A stretch of 64,000 nt of DNA from Maratus speciosus (lineage: Eukaryota; Arthropoda; Arachnida; Araneae; Salticidae). The notes beneath the pieces are model-generated. The model made no database searches and was not told where the DNA came from. It saw nothing but the letters and a program-made list of their open reading frames with translations. The first letter of the stretch is position 1. Each line of letters starts with the position of its first letter. The stretch is from contig OZ010795.1 in assembly GCA_963932465.1 (NCBI GenBank), positions 525,641,451 through 525,705,450 of the forward strand, written 5' to 3'. The translations under genes and the position numbers were made by a program. This document shows positions 44,001 through 56,059 of this stretch, piece by piece.

Positions 44001-45041
44001 CGAAGATTTATATATGAAGTCTCTAAGTTCGAAGAAAATGTTCGTTATACTCAAAATTCGTAGAATAAAGATTCACATTTTATAATACTTGAAATTACGC
44101 AGTCAAATTTTATTTCATGATAACTAACATATAAAAAAGTAATCAATTACACTTAATGTATATATATTTGTTGTTTTAGATATTATAATAATCTAGAAAA
44201 AAAAGAAGAATAAAAGAATATAATAGTATTACTGTCCAGCAATGTGTTGTTTATTCATTTTACGAAATTGATTTTATGTTTAAAATTCATGTATTAATTT
44301 TTTATCGCATTATCTTACTTGTTATAGCAAAGTAATTTTAAGCATAAGTAATCGGATGCTGTCTTTGATTTAATTATTGAAACTTTTATCACTTTAAAAC
44401 TAACTGAAGTGAAATGAGCTACACGACTGATGAAAAATCTCGAAAAAGATTCAAAGATAACTCTGTTGGAGTAAAAGTGGGATGGGCGTATTTAGATTTT
44501 CTCTTGTTGAGTGGGATACATGGATGCAATGTTATGTGGATGATATTTAAATATTGCAGCGATATTAAAAACTTCGGGAAGAAGGGGGTAGGTCAGTGGA
44601 ATTAAGAAAATTTTTCTTTCAGGAAAAATTGTTAAATTGTAGACAAAATTAGTTAAAAGCACACACAGCAATCGGTTTATTTAGATCAGTAGGTGTTTTC
44701 CTTAGTTACGTCGATAGCACAACATAATCAAGTTCATTAAGCTTATCATTAAAATATGTAAGTATTAAAGCTTAAAGTTCATTAAAATATGTAAAAAAAA
44801 TGAATAATTTTAAATTATTATGAAAAATTTTAAAAAGAAGGAGTAAAAATTTAGATATAAAGGATAAATTCATTAGATTGATAATGCATTTAGATGTTTA
44901 AAGGTTATTTTCAAAGGAAATTCGTACAATATTCTTAATTCCAAGTAAATGTTCGTAAAATAGAAAAATGTGCAAAATAGTCGTTAAATAAGTAAATGTC
45001 CAACTGTAGCGATATCTTTAAATAATTTAATAAATTTAGTA
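41061..45041. other. Unassigned AT-rich DNA
   Basis: About 4 kb without recognisable genes or repeat copies. A 27-nt T run lies at 41406-41432 and a G run at 42153-42167. The 63-residue frame at 44414-44605 (MSYTTDEKSRKRFKDNSVGV at its start) has no motif I recognise and no codon-bias support. Confidence 0.4.
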
Positions 45042-45045
45042 TTAA

Positions 45046-45299
45046 CCATTAACTGATGTCACGCGGTCTCCCAGACCCCGCGACTCCCAGTTGTAAACAC
45101 TTTTACAGCCTTTTACTTTTCTGTACTGAAGTTAAATAATATGAATAAAATACTTTTTTCATGCAATTTAATTCACATGCTCCTAAGAGAAGTACAACGT
45201 TATTGTTAGGACAAAATTTAAGTAAATCCAACCATTTGAGTTATTTTTTTTTTATTTATTTTATTCGAGGGGTCTCAGAGACCGGATCACATCAGTTGT
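45046..45299. mobile_element. Inverted-repeat element, possibly piggyBac-type
   Basis: AACTGATGTCACGCGGTCTC at the left pairs with GAGACCGGATCACATCAGTT at the right, and both contain an inner GGTCTC..GAGACC palindrome. A TTAA precedes the left end (45042-45045), but none follows the right end, where the ATCACATCAGTTGT motif is repeated instead. The build (terminal repeat followed by a GTCT.AGAC hairpin) resembles the inner piggyBac-type element at 62.7 kb. Confidence 0.5.
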
Positions 45300-46005
45300 A
45301 TCACATCAGTTGTGTGACAAATTTTAGTCACATCAGATAAAGATTAAAACAAGACACACAAGTACTCCGGCGTAACTAATATTTTTCATTCCTATCAATT
45401 AATATTACCATCTTATATTATTCAATTTTTTTTTTAACCTTAAACTATCAGATGGATTTTCTCATCAAAATGTGATTTACCTTAAGATCATTAAATAAGT
45501 TAATTATTGTAATAAGTTAAATAAGTTAATTATATTAATGTAAGTTGCTATTATTTCTCATTTAATTTCAGAAAGGTCAAGTTATAAAGCATTCACAGCA
45601 AAGAATTTCTTAAAATGTTTTAAGAAATTAGATGTCGTTACATTCACTGTTTACGGCATATTTGATGTGAGTTTTAAAAGTGAAATAATATATTTTCCTT
45701 AAACTGTTAAAAAAAAAAGTTTGAGCTGTAATTATAATTTATACTGGAGGATTTCTTTTTTTACTCAGTCCATGGTCGTTTCTTAATAAGTTATTATAAT
45801 CATCTAAAAACTTACAGAAAGAGAGTTGCAAATCAATAAGTTTGCACCTGTACAACATTGTTTAGTCAATCAGATCTTAATCCCCCTTTCTAATGCTAAT
45901 CTTATGTGAGAGGTTTTTAATACTTCTTTTTAAATATCTGTCCAGCAAAATAATATTTTTGAATTCTTTTTATAATCTCCTTAAAAAGCTTCTTTCATTT
46001 TATAG
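45300..46005. other. Unassigned AT-rich DNA
   Basis: No coding region or repeat recognised. Confidence 0.35.
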
Positions 46006-46134
46006 TTGTCAAAACATTTCTAAAATGTATTTACGCTTAATTTAATATTTTACGTGTAAAAATTGTTCAAGCTATAAGCAATATATTAATACTTTAGATG
46101 AAATTAAGCGTATATTTTAGAAATATTTTGACAA
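46006..46134. repeat. 129-bp inverted repeat (MITE-like)
   Basis: TTGTCAAAACATTTCTAAAA and TACGCTTAATTT pair with AAATTAAGCG and TTTTAGAAATATTTTGACAA at the right. The arms are about 35-38 bp. No clear target-site duplication. Confidence 0.7.
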
Positions 46135-47220
46135 TAATAAACAAAACAAAAAATAAATATTTTCCTTTAAAGGTAATTACACTTATTTTTCTGTTTACCC
46201 AAAACAACTTAAATTGGTTGTAGAGATTTTTTTTTATATGGAATTGTATTTTGCGATGTATGTCAAATAAAAAAGCATGAAGTGTATTTTCGGAAAAAAA
46301 AGCAGGGAAATAAACTTAAAATTAACATTAGTTTTATGAACATTTTTACGAAAATGTACAAAAGCCCTCAGACGCTCAGATGGATAAAAAGAGTTCTCAG
46401 AAAATAAGTCAAAATTATCAATTTCTTTATAAGATATTTTCAAAATAAGAATGCCCCCCCTCCCTCTCACTCCCTTAGATATTGCAACAATGAGGTGAGT
46501 TTGAGATCTCACTGACCAATCCTCTCAAATGTTAGTTAATCATACTTTTTTTTCTTTTCAGAGCGTCCACAGTCACAGCCTTTCTTCCTAATTCGTATTA
46601 TACTTAAACATATTTTACTCTTTCTAATTATCCCTTATACATTAAGTTGTGTTTTTAAAAGGATTTGTTCCCCTTTAAACATTTCTTGAAGTGTGTTTTT
46701 CAAATGATTATCTTCATGTTTGCATCGATCCAAGATTCACAAACAAAAAACACTTTAGAAGCTAATGGATGCCACAGTTATCGCAAATATCTCAACTATC
46801 ATATTTTTTCCCTTTTGACCTTTCATATGGATAAGATACGTATGTAACAAAGAATACCAGAAACTCTGTGTACTATTACTTATTTAACTCACGAAACCAA
46901 TTGTCAAAATAAAACATTTCTATGTATCATTAAAAACGGGATTGCAAAAATCTTTTTAGTACTGTTGAGAAAGATAAATCGAGAAAAAAAATATAAGTAC
47001 AATTTTATATTTACCTGAGAAAAAAATAATTCAGTAACGTGATAAGAATACAGATAATCAATTAACATGTTACGTATTGTTATAGAAAAGAATATAATTT
47101 TTTGATTATTGAATAATGATAGATGTAGAATTTTTACTAGCGTTTGCTCTTGTTTGGGCTATATAGGTTTCATTATTTATTTATTTGTTTTCCAAAAATA
47201 CATTTTTAAAGACAATATTG
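46135..47220. other. Unassigned AT-rich DNA
   Basis: No coding region or repeat recognised. Confidence 0.35.
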
Positions 47221-47222
47221 TA

Positions 47223-48900
47223 CAGGGTGCCCCACAAGGTACGCAGCGTCTAATATGTACGGATTCTGACAGAGCGCGTCAATATGATTATTTTGAAGGG
47301 TAACATGGGGGTCCCTGAACATAGCGTGATAGTGTAAGTAAGGTGCGAAGCTTGTCATATGAAAAATACAAAAATGAGGAAAAAAAAAAAAACAAGTGAA
47401 AATCAATGTTTGTTCAGAACTTTCAATACAACAGATTTTCGAAATGCCTGCGTGTCGAACAAATAACCTTTTGAAGTCTGGAATGGAAGTACGCAATTGT
47501 TTTTTGCAGTAAATCGCTTCCAAATTCCTTCATCTTGTTTTCAATTGCTGCTTTCAAGTCGTCTAAAGTTTTGGGCTGTATGCGATATACTGTGCCTTTC
47601 AGATGTTCCCATAAGAAACGTTACACGAGTTAAGATCCGGGGAGTACGGTGGTCACTCTATACCATTGGCTGTTTGCGTAATGGAGTCCAACCCGATGAT
47701 TCTACAGTGAAAATGTTCCGTTAAGAGGTCGAACGTACGCTGAGTGCTGTGAGATCTTGCATTATCTTGCATAAACCAATAATCGCTTATCTTATCCATG
47801 CCATGCAAGCATGGGTTGACAAAGTCATGCAATACGTCAAAATAAGCGTCACCGGTGACATTTCCGGTGAAAAAAATTGGTCCAATGATGCCTTCAATAG
47901 ATAACGCACACCAAGCTGTGAGTCTCAGTAGAGGCAGTGGCCGAACTATTGCATGATGGGGATTTTCATTGGCCCAGAACCTCCAATTCTGTTAACATAT
48001 CCTTGGAGGTGAAAGTGCGCCTCGTCACTGAACCATATGCGATTAAAATCCATTTTACCATCTTCAACACCTTACTAATAATCGTGTTCGCAAAATCAAG
48101 TCTCCATAAACATTCCAATTCCGTCAATGGTTGATTGATTTGAATTTCTTAAGGGAACAAAGCCCCATCCTCCTCATTATCCGATGCACCGTGCATTTGG
48201 ACATGTCGGCTTTTTGATCCACCCGTCCTACTGAAACAGATGGACTTTCTTCGCACACCTCTGTCACTTCCTTAACATTAACTTCGGTTCGAGCATTCAA
48301 CTCTTTGGTCCCCATCAATAGCACATTGTCCTACACACTGCTGGTCTCCTTAAATTTGCCGTACATTCGTTTGATCGTCGTTCCGCTTGTGTTGTGGTGA
48401 TTGCCGAATTTTTTCTTGAATTTTCTGATCACAGCCGCTGGAGATTGCAATTCATGGCAAGTCAATACCATGAAAACACGATGCTCAATGGAATATTCGC
48501 TCATTACAGAACCGAAACGGTAACACAACAAAAACGAAACGATAACGATGCAACCCTACTTTCCTAGCGAGTAACGACCGACTCATTCTCTTCAAACCTC
48601 TTCTCTAGCTTTATAGTATGCAGCGGAGGGATATTGCATATTCACTGCCAGACGCGCTTTTCATCTCATGAGTTGCCACAAAGTTGCATAGTCATCTGGG
48701 GAATCTTTCATGTTGTGCATTCGTTGTACACATCGTCATTTGGAATACCCACTATCGAATTTGTCAATAAGGTTCAACCTGTGATTAGACTATCACTCTA
48801 TATTCGGGGACCCCACATGTTACCATTCAAAATACTCATATAGACGTGCTCTATCCGAATCTGTACATATCAGACGCTACGTACCTTGTGGGACACCCTG
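47223..48900 (-). mobile_element. Mariner-like transposon with decayed transposase
   Basis: Terminal inverted repeats CAGGGTG(C/T)CCCACAAGGTAC and on through GATTC(T/G)GA(C/T)AGAGC extend about 80-100 bp, including GGGGTCCC near the inner edge. TA flanks both ends (47221-47222, 48901-48902). About 1.68 kb, close to the normal length of an autonomous element, with one transposase pseudogene filling the minus strand. GC content is visibly higher than the surroundings, consistent with a more recent arrival. Confidence 0.88.
47423..48504 (-). pseudogene. Mariner-like transposase (DUF4817 + DDE), frameshifted
   Basis: The N-terminus MSEYSIEHRVFMVLTCHELQ then SPAAVIRKFKKKFGNH is a DUF4817-type DNA-binding domain. 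Then come ADMSKCTVHRIMRRMGLC, RIWFSDEAHFHLQGYVN (first catalytic Asp), DKISDYWFMQDNARSH (second Asp) and PPYSPDLNS (third Asp), and the C-terminus ends HFENLLY. Length is about 360 codons, normal for the family. Frame is lost at several points: between the N-terminal part and the middle, after YVNR, before and after SPDLN. The three catalytic Asp positions themselves are kept, so inactivation is by frameshifts and stops, not by catalytic change. Confidence 0.8.
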
Positions 48901-48902
48901 TA

Positions 48903-51649
48903 AATCGATGTAAGAATTTTCACAGATTTAAATATTTAACTTATGAATTCAGTTATGTGAAGATAACAATTCGGCATGAAACGAAAAATATTTTTCCAAA
49001 AATGTTCTTTTTTTTTTTTACTGTTGTTGATTTGAAAGATAAAACGCGAAATAAAATGTTAATGAAATCGTAGCTTTACCGAAAACAAAAAGATTAACAT
49101 TCAGCAAACGTGAATGGAATGCAACAAATTCATGAATGAAAATATTTGTTTTTATTGTAGGTAGAATTTTGTGTAATGACAATTGGTTAAGACTATCGGA
49201 GTCTGTTGGTAATAAAAAAATTTGTGAGATTACATAGAAATATGTGCATCCTTTTTTTATTATAACTGTTGGAAAAAATATTTTTTTTTAACAAAAGTTA
49301 TGTTATATAAACTATAATTTGAGAAAAGGATTTCATAATAAATAAAATTCTTATCTCAATAAATGCTGTTTTCCTCATTAGCTTTATGTTTTGATCTTGA
49401 TTATTTATAATAAAACGCAATAAATTTTAAAATTATATTTCGAGATATTTTTTTAGTGAAATTTTCTGTTCTACGCGCAATTCTAAAATGTTTCATTTTT
49501 ATTTATTTATGTAAATAAATTTATTAAAACTATTTTTTTCATATTTTTAAACTTTCAGAAATAAATTCTTATTACTATTAAGCACACTTTCTATACTACA
49601 TAAACTCAAACTTATTAACAAAGTTTGGTGAAACGTAATACATTTAGCTGTTAACGTTTATCTTTGTTACTCGGTTCGGGACCGGCACCTTTTAAATGCA
49701 CAGTGAGATGCACAGTGATAGAAATGTGTCTAATTCGAAACATAATTACACAAATTTATATTTAAACAATATACATTAATATTAACAGATTAAATAGGCT
49801 TATGAATATATGAAAGCTGTTAAACAATTTATATTTTATGCAATATAAGAAACTGCATATTCCCTAGATATGCAACAGGAACTAAAATCATAAGAACGAA
49901 ATATTTTTTTATTAAAAATAAAATTATTATTATAGATTATATATCAATTGCGTAACTTTGTGTTTAAATATTTCAAGTATCCGCTGTGCCATACAGTTAT
50001 TATTGTTTCAAGTATGGGCAGGTGAGAAAACGTGCAGCGTTTCACTAAATGCAGGTTTTAATTCTTCAAGCTCGAGCTGTACCGGATCATTTGATAATTT
50101 TTTGGTAGATATTGCGCGTAAAGCCCCAATTGTTTTTTGCATGGAGTTGATGTGCAGTGATATTAGCCGGTCAGTAAATTGTGGGAATTCTTATTTACTT
50201 TTAAACAATTATCTGTCTTTTGCGGAACGAATTAAAGCATTGTCTTGTAGAGAAAAAACAATTATGACCGGCGATTTTTTTTTCTGCTGGTTCGAAAAAT
50301 GGCGGTCGAAAATTGAATATATATGTTTATTTTGATTTCATCTGTAATAGTAATTTCCGGATTACCTCGCATGGAAAAAAACATGGTCAAACTATTAAGG
50401 AACCTCCACCTCGCTGTACAGTAGACAATACATCATTTGCAATTAGAAGTTCATACCATTAGGGAAAAAATAAGGGCATTTAAAAATAATCTTTTTATCT
50501 CTGAAAATAATTTTAAAAGTTTGTTCAGATGTTACTCGCCATATTAAATGCAGACATTCTTGTAGACAGATTCGAAAAGCTGACACTTACATAGAGTTAC
50601 AGATTTACAGATTTTCGACAGTTTAATTCTTCTAATTTAGTCCATATTGATGATGGGATCTTTCTCTGTCATAAGATTTTATTTGCTGTCATTATTTTAT
50701 TTGTGACTGCAAGAAAAATAAAACGATCGAAATGTTCAAAATAAATTTCGTTTTTGTGTATGTTTCAATATTATAAGTACTCAGATTCTATAGGAAATTA
50801 AAACGTAGAGTGTTTTCTACAGATAATTTCTCTCTTACATTTTGTTTCTCGTTTCGTTAGCAGGTGGCCATAAAATGATACTGTCGCACCGCGTACGAAA
50901 ATATACCAATTCTGTACGTTAGGCTAACAAACTTTGATTCACATAAATTAATAAACACTGTTATTAAATAGAGTAATATGTTAACTATTCTACTGTATCT
51001 TGAAACATTTAGAAGATAAATTTATATAGATAAATTCAAGTAAAATATATGTACTTCAAATGCATATTTTTGAAACAAATAATATTATAACGATATACTC
51101 TGAAATGTTTTACACTTTTCATAAATACATAACTCTTTTTACAATTTAATTACAGATTGTCCTAAAAAAAAATTCTAAAGTACGAAAAGTGAAAATTTTA
51201 AAATTAAGACATATTTTCAAATTGACATCCTTCCAACTTCAGCACATGCTCTAGAATGCTTAATCCTGATAGCAAAGACTAGTTTCAGGATGTAGATTTA
51301 TAGTGCGATCATTTCGAAATGAATGCAGTATTCAATGTATTGAGAAGTCAGTTAGCGAAATCTATTCACAAAATTTCACGAGAAATAGCATTCTCACAAA
51401 TTGGAACGATTTCTGCTGGGAAAATAAGTTTTGTATAATGTAACACTCTCCGATAAACATAATTTTTAAGTGCGTTCACATTTGTGTTTATGGACAATAC
51501 TACTGACCTCCGTTTGCTATATCTTATTAGCCATTTATATTAAGCTATCCAGAATTCAGCCTACTGGAATTCAAATGTTTCGTCCGCTTTTCTAATATCA
51601 TAGTGATAAATTGAATTTATGTATAATTTTTTATTGTAGGGTATAACCG
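48903..51649. other. Mostly unassigned; one less AT-rich open stretch
   Basis: At 49958-50335 both strands are unusually open for this window: a 125-residue + frame and, on the minus strand over about 50030-50195, SLHINSMQKTIGALRAISTK followed by PVQLELEELKPAFSETL. The minus version looks more protein-like (an amphipathic, Leu/Glu-rich pattern) and is preceded by an AG. I do not recognise a family and cannot call it a gene. Elsewhere no feature. Confidence 0.35.
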
Positions 51650-51783
51650 TATACTGTGTGATTCAAAATAAAGTCGCAAAATGAAAGGGCAAAGGAGGCA
51701 TACAAACATAATCAAAAATCACAAAGGAACATAGGAACGCAAACGCCATCCGGTGCCGCTAGAGGAGATTTAAATATCTAAAC

Positions 51784-51945
51784 AGAAATCTTTCTACATC
51801 ATTTAATTTATACGGCATTTCCGCACATGTTACACATTTTTGACCAACACTACTACAAGAGATGCACAAAATTTTTGTCAGACGCCTGGAGACACGCATG
51901 GACTGGCGAACATTATCAAACAATATGAGGCGTATTTCAAAAAAC
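51784..51945 (-). pseudogene. Mariner-like transposase C-terminus remnant
   Basis: The minus frame reads EIRLILFDNVRQSMRVSRRL then TKILCISCSSVGQKC. 'F.NVRQSM.RRL..CI...GG' is the usual last segment of DUF4817-type mariner-like transposases, which end soon after. Here the frame runs on without the usual HFEHLL ending. Only about 45 codons; position inside a TA-flanked, inverted-ended element supports it. Confidence 0.5.
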
Positions 51946-52020
51946 ATCCAGATGCTTCAAAAATTCTTCCTACTAAGACTCCCTGCGATAAAACACGTGT
52001 TTCGTAAACGTAAGAATGTC

Positions 52021-52023
<3 letters not shown>

Positions 52024-52063
<40 letters not shown>
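52024..52063 (+). repeat. Poly(A) tract, 40 nt
   Basis: Pure A run inside the mariner-like remnant. Confidence 0.95.
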
Positions 52064-52064
<1 letters not shown>

Positions 52065-52131
52065 CGATTTCTGATTCTTTTTTATGACTGCTTTGCTTAC
52101 ATTTAGGCTACGCGTTTTTGAATCCCCTGTA

Positions 52132-53770
52132 TATGGATATCTCTAAATGTAATCACTATATCCTCCACAAGCAGCACAGATTAACGGAATTATGACGAAC
52201 TTCAGTAACGCTACAAAAGCAGTGACCAAGTAAGTATTCAAATAAGTAGTAAGTCAAGTAAGTAGTCAGGAAAGTAGTCAAATTTTTTCAGTTCTTTTAT
52301 TCATATCTCATATATTATGTCTAATCCAATTTTAAATGTACTTCGAATAAATAATTCACTTTCAGATTATTTTGCATGAATTTATGTAATTATGGGATAA
52401 CGTTCGAATTGTGTTTAAAATTTTTGGATGTTTACAATAGAAATGTATCAAGAGAACTAGAAAGGGGAAAAGAAACATCAAAAGATAGAAAATGATTGTT
52501 TCAAAATTGGACTTATTATGTTTTTTCAAATATACCTGCTTCAAATATGTATATTTATATTGCATCATGCTGCATTTACTTACGTTTTATAAAGTTTTAT
52601 ATAAAGAATATTTAAGTGTTAACAATTTTGTTATATATGTATTCATATATTTAATAATGTATTAAATTTTATTTCATTTTTAACCTTTAATTTTATTTAA
52701 TTTGAAAATCATTTTTTATTTATTTACTTATTAAATGACTTTCACCAAACAAATGAAATAATATACACCGATAATCAATAAACCGTCTATTCTCGCTTAA
52801 TTTTCAGTATTTTACACGTGAAAAATTAAAGGAATATAATATTTTAATTAACATGGTATATGAGAATTAAATTAGCATTATGTAATGTAACTTAACCCAT
52901 AATATATATTGATTATCCAGCTAATTTCCATTAATAGTTTAAAATCTTTTTTTTTTTCTTTCTGTTATTGTGACAAATTTGAATAATATACTTTAATCTA
53001 TTTTTGCAGGTAAGACACGAATACATTTTTCCTGAACAAAATAAATGTAAGTTTTTTTAGAGTAAACTTTATTTATTCTTGTTGAATTTATTATGTTTAT
53101 TGTATTTTTTAATACGTTTATCTCAATATTGAATACAACATAGCTAAAATATATTTTACAATCTACGAATCGTTTCTACCATATTGAATTATACCGCTAT
53201 GTTCTGTATAAAATTTTGTATAAACGTATAACATTATTAACTAATGATTTTTTTAAAACTGTTCGTTTGCACGTTTTAGTTTAAATGAAGACATTTTAGA
53301 TGTCGAATATTTGCAAGACACTTTCATAAAAGTAAACATGGAAAACGCACTATAATGTCTTATAAGTATTTTGTATTTATTTATTAATTTTAAATAACGT
53401 GTTTAATAAATGCAAAGTCTAGTTACAGTAAGTTATTTAGTAAATTGCCTTGAAAATAGTTTGAGTATAGCATATTTAATCCTATTAAATATTGTATTGA
53501 TATATTTTTCCTTCATTCTTAAAAAAAAAAGAAAAAACTATATAAAAATTCACCATATATTTTATTTCAAAATTTAACTTTACGTTTATTATAAATGTTT
53601 AATCAATAATTATATGACAAAGAGGGTCCGGAGTAATGGAAGGGTATTAAATATTTCTGCCTAAAATATCTCGCAGCGATGATTCGAAAGTTTTTAATAA
53701 AATGGTATTTTTAATAAAAATTATACTCTTTAGGTTTTGTTCATTTGACGAAGGCCCTATATGTCTCACT
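52132..53770. other. Unassigned AT-rich DNA
   Basis: No coding region recognised. GTAAGTA and GTAGTCA words repeat near 52225-52280 without a clear period. Confidence 0.35.
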
Positions 53771-53827
53771 CCTATGTCTGTCTGTCGTCACAGAGCCCGT
53801 TCTCAGAAACTATATATATATATTGGA

Positions 53828-54245
53828 GACTTGAAATTTTGCATACATATAGCTGAACACCTCACATCAAACGACAAATCATAAAATTTTGAAAAGTGTT
53901 ATATTTACCCCTCTGGGCTCTAACTTGTGTATTTTAAGCCTTTTTTTCTAACTGAATCCCTAATTAATTTGAAGATTAGAAATTTTGCAAATTTATAGCT
54001 AAACACTTGCGATCACACGACAATTCATTAAAATTTAAAAATAGCTTATATTAACTCCGCCGGACTCAGACTTGTGTATTTTAAGAAATTTTTTGATTCC
54101 AGCCTCTAATAAGGTCGTAGACTTGAAATTTTGCATACTTATAGCAGAATACTTGCTATCAAACGAAAAATCATAAAATTTTCTAAATGTTTTATATTAT
54201 TTACCCCTCGGGGTTCTCATTTATGTATTTTAAGCAATTTTTCTA
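53828..54245 (+). repeat. 146-bp tandem repeat, three units
   Basis: Units start near 53828, 53974 and 54120 with (G)ACTTGAAATTTTGCATAC and contain TATAGC.GAACAC, AACGACAAATCATAAAATTT, CTC.GG.CTC and TTGTGTATTTTAAG. Preceded by CTGTCTGTCGTCACAGAGCC, the motif of dispersed repeat 'C'. Confidence 0.8.
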
Positions 54246-55257
54246 TCCACCCACCTTTTCACCCGGTTGGTGGACAACGCTAACTTTTTCTGAGACATGT
54301 GATATATCATTGCACTGAGCATTGACAACTCTTTCATATTATGCATCATAATCTTACATATTTTGGTTCCCCTTTTTACCGCCAGGGACGCCTATCTATC
54401 TCAGGTGCTACGGGTGCTCTGGTGCCAAATCTCCTTCACTAATATATCTACGGATGGTTTTTAAAATTGAGTTTCCTTAAGATAGAGGTTTGTTTAGAAT
54501 AGAGTGCGTCCCAGGTTGCGAAATGTAGAACTAACAGATTTTGAAAAAGGATAACGTGTTTTGAAAGGAATATTAAACGAAACTCTCTGTGCGATCTGTG
54601 ACCACACTTACCCACTTGTTTTTAAAACGCCTTCAAAAATGAGGAGGGTCTCAATTCGGCACGTATGTTTTTTTATGTACTCCAAAAATACGCGACCGAT
54701 ATATATGATATGTTTTAATTGAACTAAGATTCTTACAAACTGGACCAATTTAAATTTTATAAAAAATGGTTCAGTATTTTTTAGAAAAAGAAATCCAAGT
54801 AAAAATATGTAAATTATTTCATTTTGATCGATTTTCATCCAACGAAATAGCGCTATGTGTCTGACGAGAAAGTATCTTTCTCGGATTTTTGATTAAATCC
54901 GTGTGGGCTAATAATTCCTGACACTTTTTTTTTTCAAAAATTAACATATATTCAAGCAATTGGCGTACAACAGTGCAGTGGACAAAACTGTCAATTTAAA
55001 GGCACATACGACCCTTTAAATAATTGAAAATTTGATTTCGGAAACAAATATTGAAAGTGGCCCTATGTACTCTTTTTTGCACTAATAGCCTTTTTTTAAT
55101 ACTGTAATATGTTCTCCATACAGTGTAACACATAATTTGCTTTAAAGTGTATATAATTAATCAATAATTATTATTCCTTAATGTAAGCTTTTTTTAAATT
55201 AATGATAATGTATGTAGCTTGCGGACACGATTTAAAAAAATCTATACCCTCTAGAAT
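54246..55257. other. Unassigned DNA
   Basis: A CCTATCTATCTCAGGTGCTA block near 54390 and mixed-composition sequence, but no coding region or second repeat copy recognised. Confidence 0.35.
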
Positions 55258-55312
55258 AGGGATGCACAACTTGTGGTCTGGGATGGGTTCGAGTGTGGCC
55301 CGCGAATTTCGT
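55258..55312 (+). mobile_element. hAT-like terminus fragment
   Basis: TAGGGATGCACAACTTGTGG followed shortly by TGTGGCCCGCGAATTTCG resembles the CAGGG(G/A)TGCACAAC..GCGGCCCGCG starts of many animal hAT transposons. No opposite end or TSD was found, and it grades into the tandem repeat that follows. Confidence 0.4.
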
Positions 55313-55389
55313 CAATTTATAACAGGAAAATTTTTAAATAAATTTTTGCCGATAGGTCGCAAGAAAAAGTGGCTGTCAATTCGTCAATT

Positions 55390-56040
55390 TGCTGCATAAA
55401 AAATTGAAAATTTCGTCAGCCATTTATGAAATGCGGATTTTGTCGATCAGGCGCGGAAAAATCGCAAATTTCATTTATTGGACACTGAAAAATCGCAAAC
55501 TTTCTGGATAAAGCATGGAAAAAATCGCAAATTTTGCCGCTCGGCTACGGAAAAATCGCGAATTTTGTCGATTGGGATCTGAAAATCGCGAATTTCGTTA
55601 GTCGGGCTCGGAAAAATTGCGAATTTCGTTGATCGAACATGGAAAAATCGTCAATTTTTTGATGATGCAGAGAAAAATTGAAAATATTATTGATCGGCTG
55701 CGGAAAAATCGTGAGTTTTGCCAGTCTCGACAATAAACCTCAAATTTCGTCAGTTTGCCGAGGGGAAAAATTGCAGATTTCGTCAGTCAATTAAAAATCG
55801 AGAATTTTGTCGATCAGACGAGGAAAAATCACAAATTTCGTTGATCGGGCACGGAAAAGTTGCGAATTTTGTCGATAAGCCGAGGAAAAACTCGCAAATT
55901 TCGCCGATAAGCCAAGAAAAATCGCAAGTTTTATAGATCGGGCACGGAAAAATCGTCCATTTTATTTATGATGAGCAGCAAAATTGAAAATTTTACTGAT
56001 AGGCTACGGAAAAATCATGAATTTTGTCAGTCGGAGAAAA
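55390..56040 (+). repeat. 31-bp minisatellite with ~305-bp higher-order period
   Basis: About 20 diverged units of TCGCAAATTTTGTCGATCGG plus about 11 bases ending CGGAAAAA. Variant units TCGTCAATTTTTTGATGATG (55648) and TCGTCCATTTTATTTATGATG-like (55953), each followed by AAATTGAAAAT(A/T)TTA.TGAT, recur 305 bp apart, showing that a block of about ten units was duplicated. Short frames on both strands are repeat products. Confidence 0.85.
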
Positions 56041-56059
56041 AATTGGTCTTAACAAAAAC

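Larger units (their letters stand above)
51654..52129 (-). mobile_element. Mariner-like element remnant, internally deleted
   Basis: The left end CTGTGTGATTCAAAATAAAG and the inverted right end CAGGGGATTCAAAAACGCG match, with TA outside both (51652-51653, 52130-52131). It contains the C-terminal end of a transposase on the minus strand and a 40-nt poly(A) at 52024-52063. About 476 bp, so most of the element is deleted. Confidence 0.6.

Noticed and set aside
55545..55936. Frames in the 31-bp minisatellite
   Set aside because: The unit length of 31 is not a multiple of three, so a conserved repeat protein is not encoded.
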